In this document: positions 35,500-47,310 of the stretch, in pieces
Layout: each line of letters starts with the position of its first letter
Numbering within the stretch: position 1 is the stretch's first letter
Origin: Hirsutella rhossiliensis
Lineage: Eukaryota > Ascomycota > Sordariomycetes > Hypocreales > Ophiocordycipitaceae
DNA length: 64,000 bases
NCBI RefSeq assembly: GCF_020360975.1
Contig: NW_025408683.1
Location: forward strand, 1,054,001 to 1,118,000
Direction: 5' to 3'
Position numbers and translations under genes: made by a program
Notes under the pieces: model-generated
The model's database searches: none
Told to the model about the DNA's origin: nothing
The model's input: the letters and a program-made list of their open reading frames with translations, nothing else

Positions 35500-38150
35500 T
35501 AACTTTAATTTTTTCCTATAGTTTAGCGTTTTATAGCGCTAGTTTTAATAATAAAATATAAAATATTAGGTATATTTATATTATTATTAGTAGCGAAAGT
35601 TCGTAGTTAACTTTTAAAATAGTTTTCTTAACCTTAAACGGTCTAAGTTTCTTAAAATCTAATTTATTACTTAGTTATTTTATTTTAATATTTCGTTATA
35701 TAAGGTAGACTATATCTCCCTCTTAAAAGATTAGTCCTTATAATCTTTTCTAATTATAGTAAATAGATATTTATTCTTTAATAAATTAAAGTTCTTATTA
35801 TATTTCTTTATATAATTTTTATAGCTAATCTACTTATAGTATCGCTTATTCCGCTTATAGTCCTTATCGAGTAACCTTAAATACTTCTAGGTTATATCTA
35901 TAATTAGCGTATATTAGTAAGAGCTTAGTTATTTTTATAACTAAGCTATTATAAGCTAGTTACGCTATTAGTAGCTATTTAACTTAATCGTTTTATTCGT
36001 AGCTAATATAGTATTATAAATATTATTTAAGCGTTTAGTTAAGTTATTCCGTTTATCTATTTATTTATAGGTAATAAGCTATACTAAGCTTATATTTTAT
36101 CCCTAATTATACTATAAGAGCCTACTAAAATTTAGCTATAAATATACTTCCTTTATTAAAAATAATCTTATTTAGTAGTCCGTAATTACTAATAATAGTT
36201 TATAGGAATATATATACTAGCTCTTCTATATTACTTACTTCTTTATATAGTAAGAAGTATCTATATTTTATTAATCGGTCGGTAATAATAAATATACTAT
36301 TATACTTAACGTTAGTTATAGGTTCTTTTAATAGTAATAGCTTTATAATATAGTCGAAAGCTATTAAATCCTATAGTTTCTTTAGTACTAGTAGCGGTTA
36401 TAATTCTCTATATAGTTTATATCGTTTAGTATTACTTCGTACGTAAAGTTTATATTCTTTAATAACTTATTATACTACTTTTTTAAGCTATAGGAAGTTA
36501 TATTATCGTTTAATCCGTTTTATTATTCTTTAAATTCCTTAGTATCTATATATTAGATATTTATATATATCTTATATAACTTTATCTTATAATTCTAATA
36601 GTATCTAGATTTTATTTTTATATATTAGAACTTCTAAATATTCTATATTATATTTATTTAATACTTTATATTCTTTTATCTATTTTAGGATCTTTTAGTA
36701 TATTAAGTCGTTAGGTTATACTTTAAATATTATATTTAGCTATCGTTACTAATAGTTCCCGTTTTCGTTAATTTCTAAGAGCTATCCTTTTACTATAGGT
36801 GCTCTTATATCGTAGTTACTTCGTCGACTAAAGGTATTAGCTCGACCGTTTTTTATTCCTTTTCTATAGATTATTTTATAGTTAAATTCTAATAAATATT
36901 CGGCCTATTAGATTTATTATCTATTTAACTATTACGTTATTATAAAATATAAGATATTCTTATAATCTATATAGACCTTAACTTTATATTTACTTTTAAG
37001 AAGGTAGTATCGAAATTCCTTAAAAGCTTAAATAATTATAGGGAATTCTTTATCGTAGATAGGGTAATTAAGTTCTACGCTATATAGCTTTTTCGAGTAA
37101 AATATAATTAGTCGTAGTCTTCCTTTATTATCTTTTTATCCGATTTATACTCTTAGAGTAAAGTCTAATATATCGGTTTTAAGTTCGATTTATTATTTTA
37201 GATTAAAGGTAGTTAAGACTAGTTTTTATATAATCGTAGTTTTAATATATTCGAAAGCTTTATTAGCTTTATCGTCCTATATAAATTCTTTTTCCTTCTT
37301 TATTAAGTCGTATAGTAGTACTATAATCTTTCTAAAATCTTTAATAAATCGTTAGTAGTAATTTATAAATCCTAGGAAACTTTATATATCCTTAACGTTC
37401 TTTAGCGTTAGCTATTCTTTAACTAAGTTAATTTTATCTTATTATATTTATATCTCTCTTAGTAAGATTATATATTTAAGGAAGTCTACTTCCTATATAT
37501 AGAACTTACTTTTCTTTAGTTTAACTAGTAACTTTATATTCTAAAGTATACTAAGTACCTTATAGACGTATTCCTTATATTCTTCTAAGGTATCTAAGAA
37601 GATTAGGATATTATCTAGGTATACTACTATAAAGATATCTAAGTATTTATATAGGATATTATTAATTATCCGTTAAAAGGTAGCTAGTATATTTATAAGT
37701 CTAAATAGTATTACTAGATATTTAAATAGTCCGAATTTCGTTTTAAAGGCTATTATCTATTTATATCCCTTTTTTATATATATTAAGTTATAGGCGCCTT
37801 TAAGGTCGAGGGCTATAAACTATTTTTTACTATATAGTCGATCTCGTAGTTCCGATATAAGCGGTAATAGTATTCGGTCCTTTATTATAATATCGTTTAA
37901 GCGTTTATAGTCGATAACTAGTTATAGCTTACCGTTTTTCTTTAGAATAAATATAACTAGGTAGCCTACTTTAGATATTAACGTTTATATATATCCCTTT
38001 CGTAGGTTCTCGTCAAGGTAGTTATATAGCGTTTATAGTTACTTTTCGTTTAGGTTATAGATCTTATAGAACGTTAGCGTTATTCTATCCTTAAGATAAA
38101 TTTTATAGTCCTATTAGCTATATTTAAGTAACCTTATCTTAAGTTCTTCC
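35500..38150 (-). pseudogene. Element Z pol (gypsy reverse transcriptase, RNase H, integrase), inactivated
   Basis: From 38,150 downwards the minus strand encodes GYLVIFILKKNGKL, then VIDYKRLNDIIIKDR, LPLISELRDRLY and ALDLKGAYNLIYIKKGYK, then the active site at 37,621-37,610. That site reads YLDN, where the family has YLDD: a TG to TA change made the second Asp into Asn. RNase H (SVELNYPIYDKEFPIII) and integrase core (IIFNKGSIFIAKF, where Asp has become Asn) follow. The C-terminus ends KVNYELSLLII and ILLLKLAL near 35,550. Stops replace Gln and Trp codons. Confidence 0.85.
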
Positions 38151-39439
38151 TTAAAGAGTTTATTATATTTCTAGTATTCCTAAGGGATATTCTTTATTCT
38201 ATATTATAGGCTTTATTCTTTCTTTTAAGAGCTAGTTTCTCTTAACTTAAGCTCTTTATTAATTTATTTAAGGTCTTTCCTTAGAGTAGTAATAACTCTT
38301 TAGATCTTTATATTATATCCTTTATTTTATTTATATTAAATGCTAGGTTATATAGCCGTGTTAGTTAGTATATAGGTCTTATTAGTCGATTTTATTATAT
38401 CTACTAGTTCGGTTTCTATTTTTATTTATATTGCTAAAGCCTATAGTAATTTACTTAAACGGTTATCCCTTTTATCCTATTTAGTAGCTAAATTATTATA
38501 AAATTTTACTTTCTCCTAAATCTATTAGTCTTAGAAACTTATATCTTCGTTTTAATATAGCTAGCTAGTTTTCTAGTTAATTAGTAAGTTACTCTCTTAT
38601 AGCTATAAAAGTCTTAATATAAGGTCGTGTTCTTTAATATCTATAATATTAAAGTTAACTCGTTTATCGTAGCCCTAGATATTAATATCGAGGTAATTAA
38701 TCTCTATATTAATAATTCTGTTATTATAGTTAAAAGCCTTTCCTTCGATATTTATAATTTTATATAGATCTATCTTATATCTCTATATAAGTCGGTAACG
38801 ATTAACGACTCTAGGTAAAATATAATTGCCTATCGCGCTATAGTCTAAAAGTATATATATATAATATCCCGCGATTTAAATATCTAATACTATTTAGTCG
38901 CTATAGCTTACTATTGCTATATATAGGGTCCTTAGATCTTATTATAACGTACTAGTCTATAGCCCTTTTATAAATAGCATACCTCGTTTTTTACTTAGTC
39001 CTTATTTATTTTATTTAGGTATTCTTTATTATTAATATCGTTTCTTTATATTTTCGTTATATAGTATCGTATTAAGGCTTAAGAGACTAATTTCTTATAG
39101 TTAATTAAAGATTTCTTATTTCTCGACGCTATATTATTTATATTATACTACTTCGTAGTTAATTACATACTATACTTCGTAATTTTATTTATTTTTATAC
39201 TAAAGGTTAAGTTTTCGTTTAGCGTCTTTTTATTTTTTATATAGTATTTCTATATCGATTTTTCCTTAGTCGAATACGGCTTATAGCCTTCGTACGTATT
39301 ACTAATAATCTTTTAGTATACCGTTATATTATTTATACTATACTTATGCTTTTTCGTATTTATAAACTTTATAGTTTCTAAAGGTATATAAGCAAAAGCG
39401 GAATTTTAGGAAATTAAGGAATTACGTAAGACTACGTAA

Positions 39440-39830
39440 TAGAGGGGAAGAAGGAGTATAAGGTAGGATTTTCAACGGAATTTATTAGTAGTATATTAGT
39501 ATATAGAAGAGGTGTTAAAGTTAATAATTCTCTATCTATCTACTAGCGGACATGCTGTCTTATATAGATAATTGTAGCTAAACGGAAGAACCTTTCGGGA
39601 CTAGATTTAGGCTGCCGTATAGCCCTAAGACTAGGGAATTCCGTGATATCTCGAGTAAATCTAGAAGTGTCTTAGTTCCACTAATATTTATATTTAGAGG
39701 AGGTTAGTCGTGCCGGTATTCTTAAGAGGTCTTAGCTAGTATTCTAAGCTAGCTCTATTCCTTCGATTCCTAATTATACGATAACCGGCAACCCGTTTAA
39801 TATATAATAACATATAAAATAACGAGCGAT
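39440..39830. other. Less-RIPed island inside element Z
   Basis: Within otherwise CA/TG-free DNA this stretch keeps both dinucleotides (for example CATGCTGTC at 39,551, GCTGCCG, TTCCACTAA). It lies between gag and reverse transcriptase of Z. It may be a later small insertion such as a solo LTR, or a segment spared by RIP because it is unique. Its start (AAGGAGTATAAGGTAGGATTTT) resembles 31,315-31,337, but the rest does not align by eye. No gene is seen. Confidence 0.4.
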
Positions 39831-41079
39831 TCTTGCTCTATAGGATAAGATTTTATCTATAATTAATATACTACTTATTAGCTTATATAATCGGGAGAGT
39901 ATATTATAGCTGCTTTATTTATAGTAGGAACACCGTTCCTTATATAGTTTAAGTATCTATATTCGTTATAATCTTCTTTATTATATTTAATTCGTTAGAT
40001 AAGTCTTTAGAAGATTAATAGTTTAGATACCTTAAAGTAAGTAGCGCTATACTATTCCTTTATTTTAGCGAGTTTATAGATTTTATATATCTCTAAAAGA
40101 TATCTTATTAGTAAGCTATAATCGTCGCGGTATTTAAGTAGCGTGCCGTAATTAGGTTTTAATAATATAACTTAGTCGTTTAGGTAGCGTTAATCGATTT
40201 TCTAGTAGTCTAGTTCTATACTTAGGTAGGGTTTCGAAAGTATTTATTCTTCGAACCTAACTAAGAAGGCGTTATATCGTACCTTTATCTAGAAGTATAT
40301 TATATAATCTAAGTAGACGTATAATATCTATAAAATATACTTATAATACTTATAAGTAAGTAGTATTTATAGATCGTCTTTAAATTCTCCTTATAGTTAC
40401 TATTCTTATTATAGAGCTATAAAGGTATTAACTATAGCGATAGCTATAGTATAGTCTCCTCTATATAGTACTAGTTAATATCGAATTAATATAGCTTATT
40501 AGTTTTCTATAAGAATTTAAGGTATTTATTAGGTTCTAATTTTAAGTATTTCTTTAAATTCTTTAAAGTATAGAGCGTATTCTCTAATCGTAGTATTTTC
40601 CCTTAATAGTAAGGGTAGTAGTATAAGTTCGTTCTTATCTTTTATTTCTCTAAGTATTTCTTATTCTTTAAAGCTTATATCGTTAATACTTCGTTATTCC
40701 TCTTTAGGTTATTATCTAAGTTTCGTAAGTATAAGGGCTATATCTATATCTTCTTTATTATATTATTTATAGACTGCCTATTATTATTATCGATTTTTAT
40801 TTTATATATCTTCTTAGAATCGTTTACCGTTCTTCCTAATTTAGTTTTAAGAGACTCCTTTAAAATAAGGGTATTTTAGTTCTATAAATTTAACTTATTT
40901 CTATATTTTAGGATCCCTTTATTATATTATTATAAGAGTCTTCTTTAGTAGCTTTAAGAACTATCTAGTACCGTTCTTATCGCTTAAGTATACTATATAT
41001 TCGTCGTTATAGTATATAGTCTAACTAAGGAGTTTATACTTTAGTTCCTATTTATTAGTAGCGTTTAGGTATTTCTTAC

Positions 41080-42060
41080 CTTCTAGGGCTAGTACTTAGT
41101 AGGTTTTCTTCTCCTTATAAGGTTATTTATATTCTTTAGAGTAATATCTAAGTTTCTTATAGTTAAAATACTTTCCTTTACTTTTCTATATTATATCTAG
41201 GTCTATCCTACCTAAGTTAGTTATATAGGCGTAGGTAATAAGAGTTTCGCGCTTTTTTTATAGTTAGCGTATTAGTTAAAGTTATTCTTATAAGAAGGGT
41301 TTTAGTTTCCTCTTCCTTATTTCTTTTCTTAGCGTTGCGTATACTATCTATCGTTAATTCGTACTACTATAGTAATATAGTCTAAGAGGTTATTAGGTTG
41401 ATTTTCCTTATAGAGCTCGTCCTTAACTTCTTCCTTAAGTCCGTCGTAGAATCGCAATATAAGGGGTTCGTCGTTTTATTTAAGTTTTAAGGTAACTTAG
41501 CGGAATTTAGTAGTATAGTCCGATACTAAGGTCTTTTATTAAAGTTCTCGAAGTTTTTATTCGGCTTCTTATTCTTTATTAGTTATCCTAAATACCTTAG
41601 TAATAGCTTTTTTAAATCCTTAGAAACTAGTAAAGACTTCGTCTATCTTATTATCTCGTCGTACTAGTTAGTTATCGAGAAAGTCCCTTATAATAGGTCT
41701 AAACTAAGTAAGTACCGTTCTAGATAAATAATTTCCTATATAGAGTACCTTTTTAACTAGGTCCGAGAGTTTAGTAGGGTAAAACCGGTAGTAGGCCTTA
41801 AGTTAGGTAAGAAAGTCTTAAGTATACTATAAGTACTATTAAATAGTCCTAGCTATTTTAGTTTAACTACTTTTCTAAGGTCCCTAACTTATTTATTACC
41901 TCCTCCGTTCCTAAGTAACTATACCTTATATCGAAGGGTAATAATCTCGCGTATTATATCTTAAGGCGATATAGTAGCTCTAAAGTTAGTTAATCTAGTT
42001 TACTATATAGGTATATTAATAGTTACGATATTACTTAGAGTAACGCGGTATTCTACTAAA
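41080..42060 (-). pseudogene. Element Z gag with all-tyrosine zinc knuckle
   Basis: Minus-strand frame shows the retrotransposon gag core: KTFLTQLKAYYRFY, then VKKVLYIGNYLSRT, PIIRDFLDNQLVRRDNK, LILRFYDGLKEEVKDELYKE. The knuckle at 41,170-41,129 reads YFNYKKLRYYSKEY. The ligand positions 1, 4, 9 and 14 of C-x2-C-x4-H-x4-C are all Tyr, the product of RIP on TGY and CAY codons. Gag would package element RNA. It is the same fate as in R1 and supports long exposure to RIP. Confidence 0.78.
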
Positions 42061-42075
42061 TAAGAGCTTTTAATA

Positions 42076-42541
42076 TATAACGACCGGTGTTATTCCTAAG
42101 GGATAAACCTATCGAGGGGTTTATATTAGTAGATATAATAAGGCGTGGTCTAAGTAATAATAAGTATACTACGTTAGTAATAAGTTAGAGGTCGTAGACT
42201 ATAGACTATAACTAGGTAATTAAGTAATCGGAATTAGAGATAAGATCGTAATAGAGATCGTAATAATTATATTAAAAGCTAGAGAGCTATCTATTTAAAG
42301 GAGTGAAAGTAGGTAGCTATATATACCTATAGAGACTATCCTTAGATTATAGGCCTAGCTATAATCCCTAATATTAGATCGTATAGAGCGTAGTAATCTT
42401 ATTAATCTTAGATTACTTAGATCTCTATAATCCCCTTAATCCTATATCTATTAGATAGTTATACCGACTATTTATCTATTAGACCGTGTTACGTGCTTAA
42501 TATAGTCGACCGTTAGCGGCCTAGTAGCTATAGTCGTAATA
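42076..42541 (-). repeat. 5' LTR of element Z
   Basis: 466 bp. In the minus direction it precedes gag. Followed in plus coordinates by target copy GGAGG (42,542-42,546). Confidence 0.93.
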
Positions 42542-43849
42542 GGAGGAAATTAACCTTATACCTATTTTACTTAAAAAGAGATTATATAGGTTTAACGAGC
42601 TCTCTCTTAAGTAATAATTAGATAGTCTTTAAGTTCGCTTTATAGTAGTCTATAATAGGTTTACTAGGAGTAGGTAGCTTTATTTAATTACTATCTTTAG
42701 TAGTAAAAGTTTTTCTCTTAAGGTTATATACGTTTAATTTAGTAAGTTAAAAATATATTAAAATTTATCTTATAAGCGCGTTTGTTTTCGCTATAATAAG
42801 TCTCCCCTTTTATAATAAAGAATAAACGTCCTTATTTATAAAGTAAGAAATTCTATTCTTAAAGGAGGTAGGTAGTTAAAATATTTATTTTCTTACTTTA
42901 TTATTTAATTATATCTCTATTTATCTTCTTTAAGGTAGTAAAGGGTAGGTTATTATTAAGGAAGGGTAGGAAATATTATCTTTATTTACTTAGGAAGCTT
43001 TAAGTAGAAAACTTAAAATAATAAGGTAGTAAGTAAAGCGCTTATAAATATCTCGGCTATTATAGTTATCCTTCGATTAAATAGCTAAACAGTGCTTTAG
43101 TTACTAGTTAGGTTTTAGTATACTTCTTATAATAGTTATAGATTTTTATCTTTATTACCTTTTCCTTCCTAGCTCCTTTTTACCTCCTCCTTTTCTTATT
43201 AAATTAGCGTTTTTAAGGCTTTTATATAAAGATCCTTTTTTACTTTACTAAGTTATAATAGCTAAACCTCGATTATATACCTTAGGCCTTTCTTAGGTAT
43301 CTATAGTTACTCTTCTTTCTTTTCCTAGCTTTAATCCTTCTAAGGTTTATTAAGAAGTTATTATAACTATAGTACTATTTAATCTAAGGCTTCTCTACTT
43401 AGTAAGAGTAGTAAATTATCTACTTTATTTATTATTTCTTCCTTCCTCCTTTTATCGAGAGTAATCTTATCCTAAAGTAACTAGTTATCCTTAGTAAAGT
43501 ATTATTAACCTTTCTTATTATTTTTAAACTTCTTTAAATACTCTCTTAAGATTATCTTATTAAGCACGATTCTATTTAAAGTCTTAATCCTATATACCCT
43601 AGACTACTCTAAGTATAATACTACTTAAAAGGGACCGTTCTACCTTATTTAATACTTAGCTTACCTCCTTAGATTATTTAATCGTCTTACGTTAAATAGT
43701 AAGATAAGGTCTCTAAGTTATAGGCTTTCTTTCCTTATTATATACTTATTAGCTTTATCTATCCTCTTTATTAATCGATTCTAATATCTTATTACTCGTT
43801 TCTTAGCTTCTTTTATATCTTTTTCTTTCCTTTTTAAAACTTATACTTA

Positions 43850-46300
43850 TACTTTAAATAATTCTTCTCTTATCTTTACTTTATCTTAGTTAATTAGTCG
43901 CTAAGTTAGGTATTCTACCTTAAGAGGTAGTACTAGTTCCTATCTATATAATAGGTAGAAAGCTAATATTCTATAAGACTCTTTAATTATTATTTAGTTT
44001 ATAAGGATTACTTAGTTAAGGTATTTAATCTACTTACCCTTTTTCTCCGCTATTTTTATAAGTACTATTATTAACCTTTAATACCCTTATTTTACTACTA
44101 TATTTACCTTTAGATTATATACTAAAGTTTAAATAACTTTAACGCTTATATCCTTTAGGATATACTTAAAGTCTTTCTTTATTTTAGGCCCTCTATTAAT
44201 TATAGCGTATAATATTACGCTATACCTATAAATAATAAAAAGTATAAATTTAGTTAAAGCTCTTATAGTAATTTCTTTAACTAAGGTTACTTCTACTTAT
44301 TTAATAAGGTCGTCTCGTGCTTTTATAAGGTACGAATACCTATAATTAGATAGTATATACTAGCTATTAAAGTAAATCTTACTTATAAGGTAGCTAGGCG
44401 CGGTCGCGGTTATAACTTCCTAGGGTCTCTTAGTCGTAAAGTATTAATATTCTTTATAGGAAGAGATTATACTATAAATATCGTTTTAAAAGCTAGCCTA
44501 CTAATACCTATTCTTTATAAATATATATATAACTTATCGTCCTTTATATCTTATTTACGCGTAGTACTTTACGATAATCTTTTTCTATTCTTTTAGGTCG
44601 TCTATAACTAATATAGGTCCCCTTTCTTCCTTCTTAAGGAGTCGCTAAAGCTTTTAATCTTTAACATAGAAATTTAGACTCTTTAGATATAGCTTCCTAT
44701 AGTCTTATTTAAAAAGGCCCTTTAGCCGTTTTAATATTTAAAGGAAGTCTATAATTATCCTCGATTCCTTTAAGTAGTCCTTTTATAGCTTAGTCCCTTA
44801 TACTACGTTTTAGTAAAAGTCTATAAATTCTTTAATATCGCCTTTTATTTCCCTATTTAATACGTTAAAAGGTCCTTTAGGCTTTCTTAAGAGTCCGTTA
44901 GCTATATTTTTCTTCTTACCTTTAACGTATTATATAGTAAAGTTAAAGAGGAAAATATAGCTTATTTAGTAAGTTACTATAGCTCTAGGGATATCTTTAA
45001 GGGCACCTTTTAGTTAATCGACTAGGACCTATACGTTAGTTTCTAGGATAAAATATACGCTATATAGGTATATTCTTAGTCTTTTAAGCGCACTTAATAT
45101 AGCTTTATACTCCCTCTTTATCGTATTATATTTAGTTTCTACTAGTAACTACGTTTTACTTTTAAACCTTATAGGGCGCCTCTTTCTATCGACGATTTAT
45201 ATTAAGACTGCCCTTTAGCTAAGTAGACTAGTATTATATATTAGAATAATATCTGCTCTTCCTAAGCTAACATCGAGGGATACTAGAAAGACTAGATTAG
45301 TAATAGCTTCCTTAAGGGTAGCTATTACTTTTACTTATTTATCTCCTTATTTCTAATAAATATCTTTCTTTAGTAGGTCTATAAGGGGTTTTACTAAGAT
45401 AGCGAACTATTTAATTTAGATTCGATAGTATCGTATAATACTAAGGAAAGCTTTAATATATATTATATTAAAGTATCTTATTTATTCCTTAATTTTAATA
45501 ACTTTAGCTTTTATAGGGCACCTTCTATTTATTCTATAAATATAATTAATAACTTTAGTTACTTACTAATAGAATTTCGATTTAGCCCTTATAATTATAT
45601 AACTAAAGAGTTCGACGTTAACTAGGACTTTATTAAGGTTAATAAGGTATTTAAAGATAAATCTCCTTACTTTTAGCGCTACCTCTTTATTATTATACGT
45701 TATATTAGGCCCCTTAATCCTTATATTATTAAGGAAATTCCTATAAATATTCGGTATAAGGTCTTATAGGATTCTTTATATTATCCTTATAAATCAGCTA
45801 ACTAAGTTTATAGCCCTCTAAGGGAGTATATATATACGTAAGAGGCTAATAAGTATCGCGAATATCGTTAAGTTATAGCTTTTAATATTAAGAGGGATCT
45901 AATTATAGCTTAAAAAAGGTCTAGGAAGGAAAGGATCTTATATATCGAGAAGTAGTCGCTAAACTTATTTATATTCGGTAGTAGGTTTATATCTCTTATT
46001 ATAACGGTATTTATACGTATAGCGGAATTAATTAAGCGTAGTCCTCTATCTTTCTTTACTACTAGGAAAAAGGGGTTCTTATAGGGCCTATACCCTTCTT
46101 TAAGGACTCTTATTTTTAGTTTAATTTTAAGGATATTAATAACTTTCTACTCTATTACTTTTAAGATTAGGATTAAGGCTACTTACTACGCTTTATATTT
46201 TATTATCCTAATAACCTATAGGGGGGCTATAGCTAGGTTGACTTTACCTCTTTCTATAAAGTCCTAGGATAACGCTACTTCCTTATTAAATAGAATACTA
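43850..46300 (-). pseudogene. R2 pol relic (gypsy reverse transcriptase, RNase H, integrase)
   Basis: Counterpart of R1 12,200-14,600, with the same order on the minus strand and the same RIP inactivation. The active-site Asp pair at 45,730-45,725 reads Asn-Asn. Some sites differ from R1 in which CpA/TpG positions are mutated, so the two copies were hit independently after duplication or in several cycles. Confidence 0.75.
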
Positions 46301-46872
46301 TTAAAGATCTAGATTTCTACCCTTAAATTATTTATAAATTACTTTAAGTCTTTCTTATATTAGCCGCTTTCCTTTCTATATACTTAAGAATTTTCCTATT
46401 AAGTATTCCGGGTAAGGTCTAGGCTATATCTTATCTTTAATAGTATTCTACTTAGTCTTCTTTTAGTTAGGGTCCCCTTCTAGCGTTAAGCCGTCTAATA
46501 GAGTATTATTAATAGGGTTAATCTTATTTACTTTTCTTTTAAAGAGAGTATTAACTCTTAGATTATATAATCTAATAGGTCGTTTCCTCCCTATCTTAAC
46601 TTTAACCTTCTAGATCTTTTTAAACTTCTTTCTAGCTTTAATAATATTTTTCTTAAATTCTCTTATAGCCTCTATAACTATAACTTTAATAATCTCTTCT
46701 ACTATTTTAGATCTAATAGCTAGAATCGCCTTATCTCCTTCGTCTATAATTAATTACTATTATACTAGTACTATTAAGGGCTCGTTTACGCTAGCGTAGG
46801 CTAGGTTAGGGACTTAATTAGCGCCCCCTCTATAACTAAGGATCTTACCTCTTAGTAAGAGAATCTCGGCTA

Positions 46873-46936
46873 ATAGATTATTAACCTTCTTTTAATAGAC
46901 CGTACCTAAGCCTACGCCTCTACCTACTTTATAATA
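46873..46936. repeat. 3' fragment (64 bp) of the 177-bp LTR
   Basis: Matches the last 64 bases of the LTRs at 10,093-10,269 and 11,789-11,965 (TAGATTATTAACC through CTTTATAATA). It sits exactly at the junction between R2 and the pogo relic, so it marks a truncated third copy of the small LTR element. Confidence 0.75.
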
Positions 46937-47310
46937 CCATCTCTTTCTTTACCTTTATATCTAACCCCTAGTATACTAAGGTATCGCCGCTAGCCTTAAC
47001 GATATAGCCGGCGAATCTATTAACCTAATAATACTTTAAAGGTAGCTTAAGGGTAGCCTAGGTAAGAGCCTAGTTAGTAAGGTATTTTTCCTACTCTCGG
47101 CTAAGCCTTTAATATACGTCTTTTACTTCCTTAATAGGTAGAGCCCCTTTAAGACGCGTATAAAGGGTCCCTCTTAGAATACCTTACTTTTAACTAGTAT
47201 AAAGCTAAGGTATTACGTTTTTAATAGCTTAAAGTGCTTCTTAAAGCCAGTTTTTAGTATACTTAGAAAGCCGAAGTATTGCTAAGATAAATAGTATTTA
47301 TTTTATAATT
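46937..47310 (-). pseudogene. Pogo-type DNA transposase N-terminus relic (HTH-psq and CENP-B-like)
   Basis: Minus-strand reading from about 47,230 gives GILRGTLYTRLKGA, then a block QRLSREQEKYLTN, LTQATLKLPLKYYQVNRFAG, YIVKASGD. This matches the helix-turn-helix and CENP-B DNA-binding region of fungal pogo/Fot1-like transposases (S..qE..L..Wi......G.P.t...v...A..i). The catalytic DDE part is absent, because the relic is cut at 46,937 by the LTR fragment and R2. Gln and Trp sites are stops. It is the last RIP-altered element before the genes. Confidence 0.65.

Larger units (their letters stand above)
34096..42541 (-). mobile_element. Full-length Ty3/gypsy element Z, 8,446 bp, nested in R2
   Basis: Two 466-bp LTRs (34,096-34,561 and 42,076-42,541) begin TATAACGACCGG and end GTCGTAATA. 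Target GGAGG is duplicated exactly at 34,091-34,095 and 42,542-42,546. The empty site is visible in R1 near 8,993-8,998. Gag, reverse transcriptase, RNase H and integrase all read on the minus strand. A polypurine tract (AAAAGGAGGGGAGA, minus strand, 34,580-34,567) abuts the left LTR, which is therefore the 3' LTR. An extra plus-strand coding relic lies between integrase and that LTR (34,940-35,390), and a less-mutated insertion-like island sits at 39,440-39,830. Heavily RIP-inactivated. Confidence 0.93.
31946..46873 (-). mobile_element. Second copy R2 of the gypsy-type R element, split by element Z
   Basis: Collinear with R1 from 6,856 to about 15,215. The 31,946-34,095 part plus 42,547-43,635 equals R1 6,856-10,087 almost to the base. 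After the CGTTC site, R2 continues at 43,641 as R1 does at 11,971. Minus-strand pol motifs are the same, with the reverse-transcriptase active-site Asp pair again changed to two AAT codons (45,725-45,730). R2 lacks the gag side: it stops at 46,873, where a fragment of the 177-bp LTR is attached. Its left edge abuts the inverted repeat at 31,945. Z is inserted at 34,096. Confidence 0.82.

Noticed and set aside
31315..39830. Shared solo-LTR family between the inverted-repeat arms and the island in Z
   Set aside because: Only a short opening stretch (AAGGAGTATA...GGTAGGATTTT) agrees. The remainder does not align by eye, so no common family was called.
1..47310. Mitochondrial or bacterial AT-rich DNA
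   Set aside because: The bias is specific loss of CA/TG with CpG retained. Relics are nuclear LTR retrotransposons with target duplications.
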